Assembly (NCBI RefSeq): GCF_018294505.1
Contig: NC_057804.1
Span: 252,070,219 to 252,134,218 of the forward strand
Direction: 5' to 3'
DNA: 64,000 nt
Source: Triticum aestivum
Taxonomy: Eukaryota; Streptophyta; Magnoliopsida; Poales; Poaceae
The notes beneath the pieces are model-generated. The model made no database searches and had not been told where the DNA came from. It saw only the letters and a list, made by a program, of their open reading frames with translations. Shown here piece by piece: positions 1 through 9,568 of this stretch. The translations under genes and the position numbers were made by a program. Positions within the stretch are counted from its first letter, which is position 1, and each line of letters begins with the position of its first letter.

Positions 1-50
1 CAGGTTTACTTCCAGTCAACCAGTCTCCTCTTCAAAGTTCTGGCAAAATT
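1..50 (-). pseudogene. Antisense TE gene, exon 6, cut by window edge
   Basis: Acceptor GCTTGCAG ends at 51. The reading frame from exon 5 continues as EFCQNFEEETG and then meets TGA at 18-16. Sequence beyond position 1 is not available, so I cannot tell whether this is the natural stop or a premature one. Confidence 0.45.
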
Positions 51-125
51 CTGCAAGCATAACCACCGAGTCAAGACAACAGTCGAAGATCACAGTTAAA
101 ATGTCTGTTTGATACAAAAGATTAC

Positions 126-413
126 CTTCAAGCATAAGGAATAGCTTCTTGGCGAGTCCACCAAGATAAGACTCCAGATCGTTCTTCTTCCCTGCCAACT
201 CACTGGCCTTGTCATTAAAGGTAATCTTGTCACTTTTCAGTCGACTGACCTCCTTGTTGGCAGCATCAAGAGCAGCTTTCATATTGGTATTTTCTTCTTC
301 AAGCTTGGTGACTGAAGCCAGCTTCTCATCTGTGAGCTTGGTCTTCTCTAAAGCCGTTTTCTGTAACTCAGCCAAGTCAAGGTCTTTCCTCTTCAGGGCA
401 TCCCTCACTTTGT
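126..413 (-). pseudogene. Antisense TE gene, exon 5 (coiled coil)
   Basis: Minus strand. The frame is open, with acceptor AG at 415-414 (TTTGCAG) and donor GT at 125-124 (GAAG|GTAATC). It encodes about 95 residues with a strong heptad pattern and many K, E, L and A residues, for example KTKLTDEKLASVTKLEEEN: a coiled coil. The phase fits exon 4 at its 5' side. A final exon starts at 50 and reaches a TGA at 18-16. No catalytic motif is visible. The function of this gene in the element is unknown; a structural or DNA-binding role is only a guess. Confidence 0.6.
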
Positions 414-490
414 CTGCAAAATTACAGTGAGATCAGACTCTAAAACAAACGAGAGGCAAAAGCAGTCGTCGGAGGCCTCACCAAACATAC

Positions 491-605
491 CTTTAGCATC
501 CTCCTTCGCCTTCGTAAGGTTCTCTTGGGTCAGTTTCAGATCAAGCTCGAGCTGGATATGTTTATTCTCCATCTCAGTGTAACGAGCCGCAAGGTCGCAG
601 GATTT
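491..605 (-). pseudogene. Antisense TE gene, exon 4
   Basis: Bounded by acceptor CTTCGTAG (AG at 607-606) and donor AAAG|GTATG (GT at 490-489). It reads about 38 residues in phase with both neighbours, starting K-S-C-D-L-A-A-R-Y and ending K-E-D-A-K. It is rich in charged residues and leucine and continues the coiled coil of exon 5. Canonical GT-AG borders and preserved phase across three junctions are the evidence that this is a genuine spliced gene rather than a chance ORF. Confidence 0.6.
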
Positions 606-699
606 CTACGAAGAACCAATCGACAGATGTCAAAGACAATTCACTTCCGAGTGACTAAGGAAAAATCATAGCATTTCTAAGACTTCGGCCAAATACAAA

Positions 700-1055
700 C
701 ATTCAACCACAGTCTCGGGGACTACACCCAGTGGGTGCACTCAGCGTGCCCCCACTAGTTTCATCAGTTAGAGTCGACCAGTCGACCAACAAAAAAAAGG
801 AGGTGTTCTTCAGACTATAGTCGACTGCCAGCAGTCGACCACAGTCTCAGGGACTACACCCAGTGGGTGCACTCAGCGTGCCCCCACCGGTCTATGAATC
901 TATTCGACCTAGTCGAGTAAGGAAAAAACTTAAGACATAAAGCCTATGGTCGACTGCCAGCAGTCCACCATAGCCTTGGGGACTACACCCAGTGGGTGCA
1001 CTCAGCGTGCCCCCACTAATCCGGAATTTCAATCGACACACCCAGTGGGTGTAGG
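700..1055 (-). repeat. Tandem repeat of about 130 bp inside intron 3
   Basis: The block ACTACACCCAGTGGGTGCAC recurs at about 720, 853 and 980, each followed by TCAGCGTGCCCCCAC; a shorter piece (CACCCAGTGGGTG) sits at about 1037. The spacers also match (GTCGACTGCCAGCAGTC before copies 2 and 3), so this is a three-copy tandem array with a period of about 128-133 bp. CACCCAGTGGGTG is itself a perfect dyad. The array lies wholly in the intron between exons 3 and 4 of the antisense gene. Confidence 0.85.
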
Positions 1056-1129
1056 ACAAACTCTAGGAATTTCACAAAGAAGAGTTTTCAGATATCATAT
1101 CCTAACAGAACAGGCAGTGACCGACTGAC

Positions 1130-1197
1130 CTGAACATTACTCTGAAGAGCTGAACTGGCGTCATAGGCTGCCTGGCTGGCTTCTCATATTGCCTTCA
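1130..1197 (-). pseudogene. Antisense TE gene, exon 3, downstream half
   Basis: This is the other side of the exon broken by the nested element at 1198-12282. Read from 1197 down, it carries on the frame of the piece at 12283-12730, has one in-frame TGA almost at once, then reads EASQAAYDASSALQSNVQ to a GT donor (TTCAG|GTCAG, 1130|1129). The 5-bp CTTCA at 1193-1197 is one copy of the target duplication. The TGA suggests the gene was already decaying or decayed after the insertion. Confidence 0.65.
1193..1197. repeat. Target-site duplication CTTCA, left copy
   Basis: CTTCA directly precedes the 5' LTR (TGAAAGAAC at 1198) and recurs at 12283-12287 directly after the 3' LTR. Five bases is the usual duplication for LTR retrotransposons. 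Confidence 0.95.
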
Positions 1198-2410
1198 TGA
1201 AAGAACATGCGGTGCCCCCATGTTTGGTGTTGGTAATTGATGACAATCTCTATGGACTAATGGTTGTCTTGAGTTATATTTGAAGGATTTGTCCATAGGC
1301 TTTTCTTGAAGTCCATGTGTTGGTTTCAAGGAGTTTATGAGTTGACCGAAGTGCTATTAAGGAATTATCCAAAGATTGGTCATGCGAGTCTTGAGCTTAT
1401 TGCAAGCATGTCTTGAAGAAGAAGGTTGTGTGATCATTCATGTTTACCTTCAATACATCATCCAAATGAAGAGAGTTGCAAAGATTCAAGGTTAATCAAG
1501 ACTAAGTCAATGGTGAATCAAGTTGATCAACTCACAAAGCGTAGAAGATGTACCGAGAGGGATCAAGTGATCCCATGGTATGGTAAGCATTGTCCATTGC
1601 ACTTTGTGTACTAACCCATGGTCTATGTGAGAGTTCTATGTGGGGTGAGGTACGTATCCATGGGCTTGCATCAAGAGGAAGATATCATACAACCCATGGA
1701 AAGGATGACATCAAGTGGTGATTGTCATCAAGATTGCCGTGTGCAAGTTCAAGTGGAGCATCACGAAGAGATCAAGTGCTTGAATCTTGCCATCCATTGT
1801 GGTGTCAATGGACTTGTGAAGATGAGCCGAAGAGTGTCTCACCCATAGTGGACTATGGGGGAGCAATCATCTAGTCTTCATCGAGCCAACGCAATCAAGA
1901 AAGGTGGTCCATCTTGAGGGAGTCAAGATCGTCATCATCTAGCTCAAGTGGACCATGTGCAAGGCAAAGGTTTGCCCTTGATAGGTTTTCTATTTTACCG
2001 GTCTCGTGGTGGTAGTAGGGAGACCGGGTTATATGATCGTTTGCCGTACTATCAAGGGGGGCTCTCAAGTTGGTAGCTTGATCGTATCGTTAGTAGAGAG
2101 ATCAAAACCTTGCATCCTTGCATCATGTTTCTTGGTTCTTGTTTGGTTCTATTTGTGAGTCTTAGAGCTTATGGTCATCTTGATGACAAGCTTGAGTTCA
2201 TCGAAAACGGAGTTCACATGCGTCTTCTACGATGTTTTTGGTGTTGGAGGTTTTAACGGTCTTATCCGAGGAAGGGTTCTCACCATTTTCCTTTGGGCCT
2301 TTTCTCATTTGCTTCTTATTGCTATTTCTTTCAAGATTGTGTTAGCCCTTGTTTCTAGCTTTCCAACAAACTTGGTTTCGTTGAATTCGGAGTCCGTTTG
2401 CAAAAGTTGT

Positions 2411-2815
2411 GGTTGTTTTGGTAAAGGCTGCAGCGGTACTACCACGACTGGAGCAGATGTAATTTTTTACTACCGCTCCAGAGCAGTACTACCGCGGCTC
2501 CTGAGCGGTAGTACCGCTCCAGAGCAGTACTACCACGGCTCCTAAGCGGTAGTACCGCTCCGGACAAAAATCTCGTGTTTTGCTCAGCGGAAGTAGGCAC
2601 AGAAGTATTTTTTTAGTACCGCTCGCAAGCAGTAGTACCGCTACCATTTGCGGTAGTACCGTGAGGTCGAGCGGTAGTACCGTGAGGACGAGCGGTACTA
2701 CTGCTCCGAAGGTTCTTCTAGCCTTTTTGCCTCCTTGTTGTTGTGTTTCGAAGGGGTACTACTACCCTAGCGGTAGTACCGCTCCTTGGAGCGGTAGTAC
2801 CACTCTGTGCGGGCT
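2411..2815. repeat. Cluster of GCGGTAGTACCGC palindromes in the 5' LTR
   Basis: About a dozen close copies of GGTAGTACC or its variant GTACTACC occur here, many extended to the dyad GCGGTAGTACCGC, separated by short GC-rich spacers such as GCTCCAGAGCA. The cluster sits 30-430 bp upstream of the TATA box. The 3' LTR has the same block at 10800-11185. Confidence 0.85.
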
Positions 2816-2845
2816 GTGAGCATAACGTTTGTATTCGGGAGCTCC

Positions 2846-2854
2846 TATAAAAGG
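2846..2854 (+). promoter_or_regulatory. TATA box of the 5' LTR
   Basis: TATAAAAGG, a near-perfect plant TATA box, in the LTR of an element transcribed on this strand. The same box is at 11218-11226 in the 3' LTR. Transcription would start about 30 bp downstream, leaving an LTR R-U5 part of roughly 1 kb. Confidence 0.65.
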
Positions 2855-3915
2855 TGGTCTTCTTCCCCATTCAACCTTATCCTTTGAGCTCGTGTTCTTC
2901 CCCCATTGTTGACCTTCTTTGAGCTTGCTAACTCTCAATCCCTCCATGGATTCTTGCTAGTTTTTGAGGGAAAAGAGAGAGGAGATCTAGATCCACATTT
3001 CCACCAATCACTTTCTCCTCTATGTGAGGGGAACCCCTTGGATCTAGTTCTTGGAGTTCTTGGTGTTCTCCTTCTTGTTATTCCTCTTATTTTCCTCCCT
3101 AGCATTAGTTGCTTCAGTGGGATTTGAGAGAGAAGGACTTGGGCACTCCGTGTGCCCTTGCCATTGCATTTGGTGCATCGGTTTGAGTTCTCCACGTGAT
3201 ACGTGGATGTTACAAGTTGAGAAGCTTATTACTCTTGGGTGCTTGGTGCCCTTGAGCTTGTTCCTCTTGGGTGCTTGGGCACCCTAGACGGTTGGTGGTG
3301 TTCGGAGCTCACTCATTGTGGTGTAAAGCTCCGGGCAAGCGTCGGGGTCTCCAATTAGGTTGTGGAGATCGCCCCGAGCAATTTGACGGGTACCGGTGAC
3401 CGCCCCAAGGGTTGACAAAGTGTACGGGTCCGGTGACCGCCCCCAAGGGTTGCCATTTGTACGGGTTCGGTGACCGCCCTCAAGGGTCCCTTAGTGGAAT
3501 CACGGCATCTTGCATTGTGCGAGGGCGTGAGGAGATTACGGTGGCCCTAGTGGCTTCTTGGGGAGCATTGTGCCTCCACACCGCTCCAAACGGAGATTAG
3601 CATCCGCAAGGGTGTGAACTTCGGGATACATCGTCGTCTCCACATGCCTCGGTTATGTCTTACTCGAACCCTTTACTTATGCACTTTACTTTGTGATAGC
3701 CATATTGTTCGTTGTCATATATCTTGCTATCACATAGTTGCTTATATTGCTGAGCATAAGTTGTTGGTGCACATGGGTGAGCCTAGTTGTTTTAGGTTTT
3801 GTGCTTGACAAATTAACCGCTAGGTTTATTCCGCATTTGTTCAAGCCTAAACCGTAATTATTTTAAAACGCCTATTCACCCCCCCCCCTCTAGGCGACAT
3901 CCACGATCTTTCAGT

Positions 3916-3927
3916 TGGTATCAGAGC
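3916..3927 (+). other. Primer-binding site, initiator tRNA-Met type
   Basis: TGGTATCAGAGC, complementary to the 3' end of plant initiator tRNA-Met, two bases after the 5' LTR end at 3913. This is where minus-strand DNA synthesis would be primed. Confidence 0.9.
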
Positions 3928-3968
3928 CTCGTCTCTCTTTGCTAGGCTTAACCGCCTAGAGAGTAAAG

Positions 3969-6380
3969 ATGTCGACTAGGGGGTTAGGATTCTCTGACAC
4001 TCTTAGTTTCGATGGCACAAATTTTGATGTTTGGGTAATTCACATGCTTAATCTCTTTAGGGTCATGGACCCAAATTTAGAGCGAATTGTAGATATGGGT
4101 TTTTCTCCTCCAAAGGATCCCCAAAGATTATCTTTAGAGGATGAGAAAAACTCTTATCTCAATGCTCAAGCTTCTAATGTGCTTTTCGATGCTTTGAGCA
4201 ATGTATTAATATTTCAACTCATGTTGTTCCGGGATGCTCATGAGTTATGGACAAAACTTCAAGATAAATATGGCATGTCCAATATTTGTAAGGATGATTG
4301 TTCTCCCTCCACCTCCGGTCGTATAGTCTTCTCAACTTCTTCTACTTCACCTACATGTGGTTTGCCACAAGGTAATGATATGGTGAGTAGTGTTGGTCAT
4401 TGCAATGATGATAGTATGCTTATTGTGGATGATCTTTCATCACTATATTATTGCAATGCTCCTTCTTTGGGCTTCAACACTTCGAGCACTCCAAATGTTT
4501 CACATGCTTGTGTTGATAGTCCTTGCATATCATGTAGAAATTACTTGACTAAATCTCATGATGATATGCTCGCTATGTCTTGTTGCCATGATAAAAATGC
4601 ATCTATTTCCTCGAATTGTTGTGCTAACAATGTAGAGGAAACCGAACACTCCATGGAACAAGATGTGGTGTTTAATGATGCCTCAAGGGATCCTACATCA
4701 TCATCTATTGCTTTTTGCCTGATGGCTAAGGCGTCAAAGGTATCTCCTACTTTGTACCCCAATATGTCTCTTGATGATGATGTTGATGCTAATGATGATG
4801 AGGATAATGATGAAGAGAATGATAATGTTGCCTCCTTAAAAACTAAGGGGGAGATGATTTTTAAAGCTCTTCATAAAAATAAAATTGCTTGTTCCAACTT
4901 CATGGAAATTAGGTCCACTGCCATTGAGGGCAAGAAATATATTGAGGAGTTAGAATCTCATCTCGAGGAGCATGAGGTCACCATTGAGAAAATGGAAGCT
5001 CATGGGCGTGATTATGCAAATGAGATCGCGGAGCTATCTCAAGCTCTTGAACATGAACAAACCACCTCCGAATCTCTTGAGGAGACTTTTGCTCTAGAAT
5101 TATCTAGAGTGAGGGAATCTCATGATAGAGCTCTTGAGGTGGCCAACAATTTCAAAACTAAAAATGCTAAGCTTGAAGTTTCTCATGCTAGACTCCTTGA
5201 GGATTTTGAGCACCTTGAAAATGGATCAAGGGTCATCAAGGGTGAGCTCATCAAACTCACCGAGTCTCATGCCCAACTTGAAGCTTCTTATTTAAAAGAG
5301 CTTGCCAAGTTGCGTTCTCCTCTTGTTGTTAATGATGATGCTTGTGCTACTAATTCTGTTACTTGTGAAGCATCCATTTTGAAGGAGAATGTTGAGCTAC
5401 AGGCTCAACTTGAGGTGCTATCTAGCAATTATGGGAAATTGGAAGAAAGTCATGAAAAGCTCTCAAGCTCTCATGATGATCTTCTAGTATCCCATAGTGT
5501 GCTAAAGATAGCTCATGCGGCCATGATTGCTAAGGTAACATCTAGTGAGCCTCATCTGGATACTAGCACTACTTCTAGTCAAAATAGTATATTGCCATGT
5601 GCTAGTCCTTGTAATTCATCTACTCACAATGTTGGTACATCTTGTGATGAATTGATTTCCTTGCCTTGTTGCTCTAACGATGAAGCTTATACTTCCTCTA
5701 GTACTTGTGTTGAGACTAACCATGTAGAGGAAATCAAAGAGCTCAAGGCCCAAGTCACTTCTTTGAAGAAAGACTTGGAAAAGTGTCATGAAGGGAAGGC
5801 CACACTCAACAATATCTTGAGTGTGCAAAAATCCCCCAATGAAAAAGGTGTACTTGGATTCAACTTCAACAAGAATAAGAAGTCCAAGTTGAACAAGAAG
5901 AAGGGCCAAGAACAAGTCTAGAATTCGGCCAAGATTGTTTGCTTCAAGTGCAAAGTCGAAGGGCATCTTGTTAGATCTTGCCCATTGAAGAAGAAGGCCA
6001 TTAGTGTCAAGCAACAAGGGAAGAGGGCACAAGTTCAATGTCATGCTCAACATCAAGTTGAAGAAAGGCCTCTTCCCAAGAAGACTCAAGTTAATGCTTC
6101 TCAAATTGAGAAATCAAGTGAGAAGAAAGTGAAGAGTAGACGTTGCTACTTATGTCGTGAGAAAGGTCATGTCGCTTCTTCATGAACTAGTGGTAACTTA
6201 TCCAACCCAATTATTATTGATGATATCTATTCTCTTGGTAAGGATAAGGTTGGCAATGTGTTTACCAAGTTTGTTGGTACTCAAAGTGGTATCAAGCAAA
6301 GAACCATTTGGGTAGCCAAACCTATTGTGACTAACCTCTTAGGACCCAACTTGGTTGGGGACCAACAAGCTCAAACTTGA
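3969..6380 (+). pseudogene. gag: Gag-like polyprotein with two zinc knuckles, two stop codons
   Basis: The frame opens with ATG at 3969 and runs 650 codons to TAG at 5919, then continues in the same frame through a TGA at 6183 to TGA at 6378 (about 803 codons in all). Residues 1-100 look like the Copia-type gag N-terminus (SFDGTNFDVW, then DAHELWTKLQDKYG). There is an acidic run near residue 275 and a long coiled coil at about 290-530. A basic tail (KNKKSKLNKKK) precedes the first stop. After it comes a CCHC knuckle CFKCKVEGHLVRSC (C-X2-C-X4-H-X4-C), then a second, CYLCREKGHVASS, whose last cysteine codon is the TGA stop. It would coat and package the RNA; no enzyme follows. Confidence 0.8.
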
Positions 6381-9300
6381 TCAATAGGTGTTGTTGGAGG
6401 GCATTGGAGACTTGGCTACATTATGAAGAATTAAGGGGACTTCATCATTCTCTTTGTCTCAAGACAAGTCAATTAGATTATCAAGTTTCTATCTTATATC
6501 CAATGTGCCTCCTTGCGGTAACTTGTACTTAAATTGTTTACCTTGAAAGTTACTTGCCCCCTTGCATGTTTTGATTTTGTTCCTTGCATGTGTTTGTATA
6601 TGTTGTGATTCCAACTTGCTTATCTTGAGCAATCAAGTATGTGCGTGTTGGTTTGCACACCATGTACGTGTGTGTCGTGCATTGAGCCTTTATGCTTCTT
6701 GTTTGTATCCTAGTTGGCTCGTGTGAGAGATTAATGGAACATCCCATTTTGGGGGAGTGATGTGCTTTGTGCACCTCACAATCCTATAAATGTGTGTACA
6801 TGAGGAATACCATCTAGTATTGATATTACAAGATTATCTAGTCGCTAGGTGGTATATCTCTCATGAGAAATTCAAATTCTAAATAGTCCATTAATTATCT
6901 CTTGTTTGTTCCTCTTATTGCCTCTTGTTAAGTTCTTATTGGTATCACATTATGGGGGAGTAATATGCTAAGTGCATATTACAAGCCTAGAAAATGTGTA
7001 CATTTGAGATATTGTCACCTAGAATTGATATTGTAGATTATCTTGTTCCTAAGTGGCATGTTAGCTCTACAAGTTGCAATTTGCTTGTGTTTGTTGTGAA
7101 GATGATGTTGGATGTCCTTGTTATCTACCACCGGGAATTATTTCCAAATACTTCTTGTCTTTTGACAATTGGTAGTCACTTATGTGTGGTAGAATTTGTT
7201 GATCATCTTTACTTTGGCTTTTGTTTTTATTTGCCTTTTCTCTTGCCAAGGTTTGTGTCAACTCCCGGTGTCTTCCCTACCACTTGTGGATCTTGTTTAT
7301 TTCTTGTTCTTGTCTAGTGTTTTCTAGATATAGTGAAAGTAGTGATCCCACCTTGTGCATTTTGTATTCAAATGCAAATCCTATATAATGCACAACTCGT
7401 GGGGGAGCTATCCTATTTTCTTTAGAACACTCTTCTTGTGGTCCTTATCAAGTGTGTTTTGGTGGAAGGCAAGCCATTTCTTTTTGGTACTTTGTGCCAT
7501 CATGAAACTTTGTTGAGAGCTTGGTTTGTTTGGAACCATCCTCTCTTTGGGAGTTTGACATCTTTAGTTTAGTGTGTATCAATGGATATCTCATTCCTTG
7601 ATGTATCTTTAATGATATCTTCCAAGTGATGATTTCTCCATTTGGTATCCTTTTCACTTGGCATTTATTTGTCTTTTGGTTTCGGGTTTTGAAAGTCTTG
7701 AGCATGCATGTTTACTTCATGTATTTCATTTGGCATGCTTTCTTTCTTTGTCTCAGTATATAGGGGAAACTCCACCTACTCTCAATTTGGATGAGATGTG
7801 CATGAAATTCATTTTCATATCTATATGCACATATTTATGTGGAGTTTGTCCTATGTATTGGTGTTTCTAACTATTTGGTCCCGATGAGTTTGGGTACCGT
7901 TTAGTTTGTGTTGTTCTTCTAGGAACATTTGGAGATGCATTGGATGCTCGGCTCACTCACAAGGAAGGTGTTGTCACCATGTTCATATTGGAGTCAAGCT
8001 AGGATGATCAATGAACTATTATCTACCTTCAATTGGTGTCTACTACATCCTTCCAATGATATCTCGGTAACAAGTATCTATTCATGCTTTCCCCTCTTGC
8101 ATTCAACCTTGTGTAGGTTGTATCTTGGCATGATATTCATTTCATATCTTGTGATACTTGTTTCCTTTCTCAAAGCATCCCAATGATGATCTCTGTTGCT
8201 AGTTGTGATGCCCTTGATGGATGTGTGTTTGGACTTCATTTATATACAATAAGACCATATCTAGCCAAGTGCTATGTTTTCAAGCAAATATCTTATTGGT
8301 ATATTTATGACTTCCTTGTGGATATCTTGTTCCTTCGTGTTGTAACTATTTCGGGTGTACATCCTTCGTTGTAGATATATATATCATCATGATTTCGTCT
8401 ACATAGAACCTTATACACTTGAGAGAAATTACATCTCTAGTTGATATCCTTTCTTTCACGTCCACCATGTCTTTCTTATGTTATTTCTTTGGTGGCCCCG
8501 TGAAAGCTTGTGTCTTGAGTGCGTGTCCTCTATTATTGCATCTTGATGCACTCTTGTGTGGTGAAGGTTATTTTCCTCTTGCTTATGTTTACGAGGTTTT
8601 TGCCATCTTAATTGGTATCCCTCTTCTTAATGAGCCTCCCCTCGTCTATCTTCACCACGGGTTGTCACAAGCATAGGTTCTCTTTTGCTTATTAGTAAGC
8701 TTGTGAACCCTTTTGCCAGTTGTGTGTGGGAGTGATAGGCCTTGCACCATGTGCCTCATTCTTTCAAGACTATGTTGATGCTTAATGCTCATCCTAATTT
8801 TAGTCTTCTCAAGTGCTTCGCCATGACTCAGACACATCATTTTGGTTGAGCCTATTCTTAAGTTGCCTCTTTTACATGTTGCTCAACCATGTGCTTGTTG
8901 CAAGCGCTAGGCTTTGTTTCCTATAGGCTCACTTGCACTGGATGTAAGTTTCTATTGATTTTGGGGGAGCTATGATCCTATTTTGTGCACTTTGTATTCA
9001 AATACAAAAATTCTTATGTGTTCACAAATCATGGGGAGCTTCTCCAGTTTCTTTAGAACACTCCTTCGCTCATATCATTTATTCATTCATGTGGCATGTA
9101 GGATCATTGGTCTAGTTGTCTCAACTGATATTCGTTGATTGCTTGCTTCAATTGGTATCTTTTGATTGCTTGATTGTTTGTTTCTCTCTTTCTTATGTCT
9201 TTGTGGCATATCTTTCTTTTTTGAACTTTGGGCCTAAATATAGTTTGTTTTCCTCCTAGTATTTACCGTCAAACTTGTGTATTGCATTCCACTCTCTTGT

Positions 9301-9554
9301 TGAGAAATACACAATTTATGGAGGACCACAATTTATATTGGCCTTCTGAGATTTTCGCCCATTTTGGCAATCGATGCCAATGGGGGAGAAGTTTCAGAGA
9401 GTTTTGTGGAGAAGTTTAGAGAGTTATCTCTTCTTGCTTTGGTTTTGTTCCTTACCATTTGCATCTCATTCGCATGCACTATTGGTTGTTGCATTGCATG
9501 GTGATGCATAATTCCTTATATAAACTCTCTTGAAAGTGATTGTCATCAATTACT
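6381..9554 (+). other. Non-coding interior of the gag-only element
   Basis: About 3.2 kb, AT-rich and T-biased on this strand, with many stops in all frames and only short frames of fewer than 110 codons. GGGGGAG-type phrases recur (for example near 6750, 6953, 7400 and 8963), with similar surrounding text such as CTTTGTATTCAAAT at 7356 and 8991, so parts look internally duplicated. I recognise no pol motif and no RNA gene. Confidence 0.6.
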
Positions 9555-9568
9555 AAAATGGGGGAGAT
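9555..9568 (+). other. Polypurine tract before the 3' LTR
   Basis: AAAATGGGGGAGAT immediately upstream of the LTR start at 9569. This is the expected primer site for plus-strand DNA synthesis and fixes the element's orientation. Confidence 0.85.

Larger units (their letters stand above)
1198..3913 (+). repeat. 5' LTR of the gag-only element
   Basis: Direct repeat of 9569-12282. It begins TG and ends CA. It contains a TATAAAAGG box (2846), a dense palindrome cluster (2411-2815) and a run of C (about 3880) shortly before its end. Short frames inside are repeated in both LTRs simply because the LTRs are duplicates; none has a recognisable domain. Confidence 0.95.

Noticed and set aside
1426..3808. 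Small + strand ORFs duplicated at 9797-12179
   Set aside because: They lie inside LTRs and are duplicated only because the LTRs are. Stops and frame lengths drift, and no domain is recognisable.
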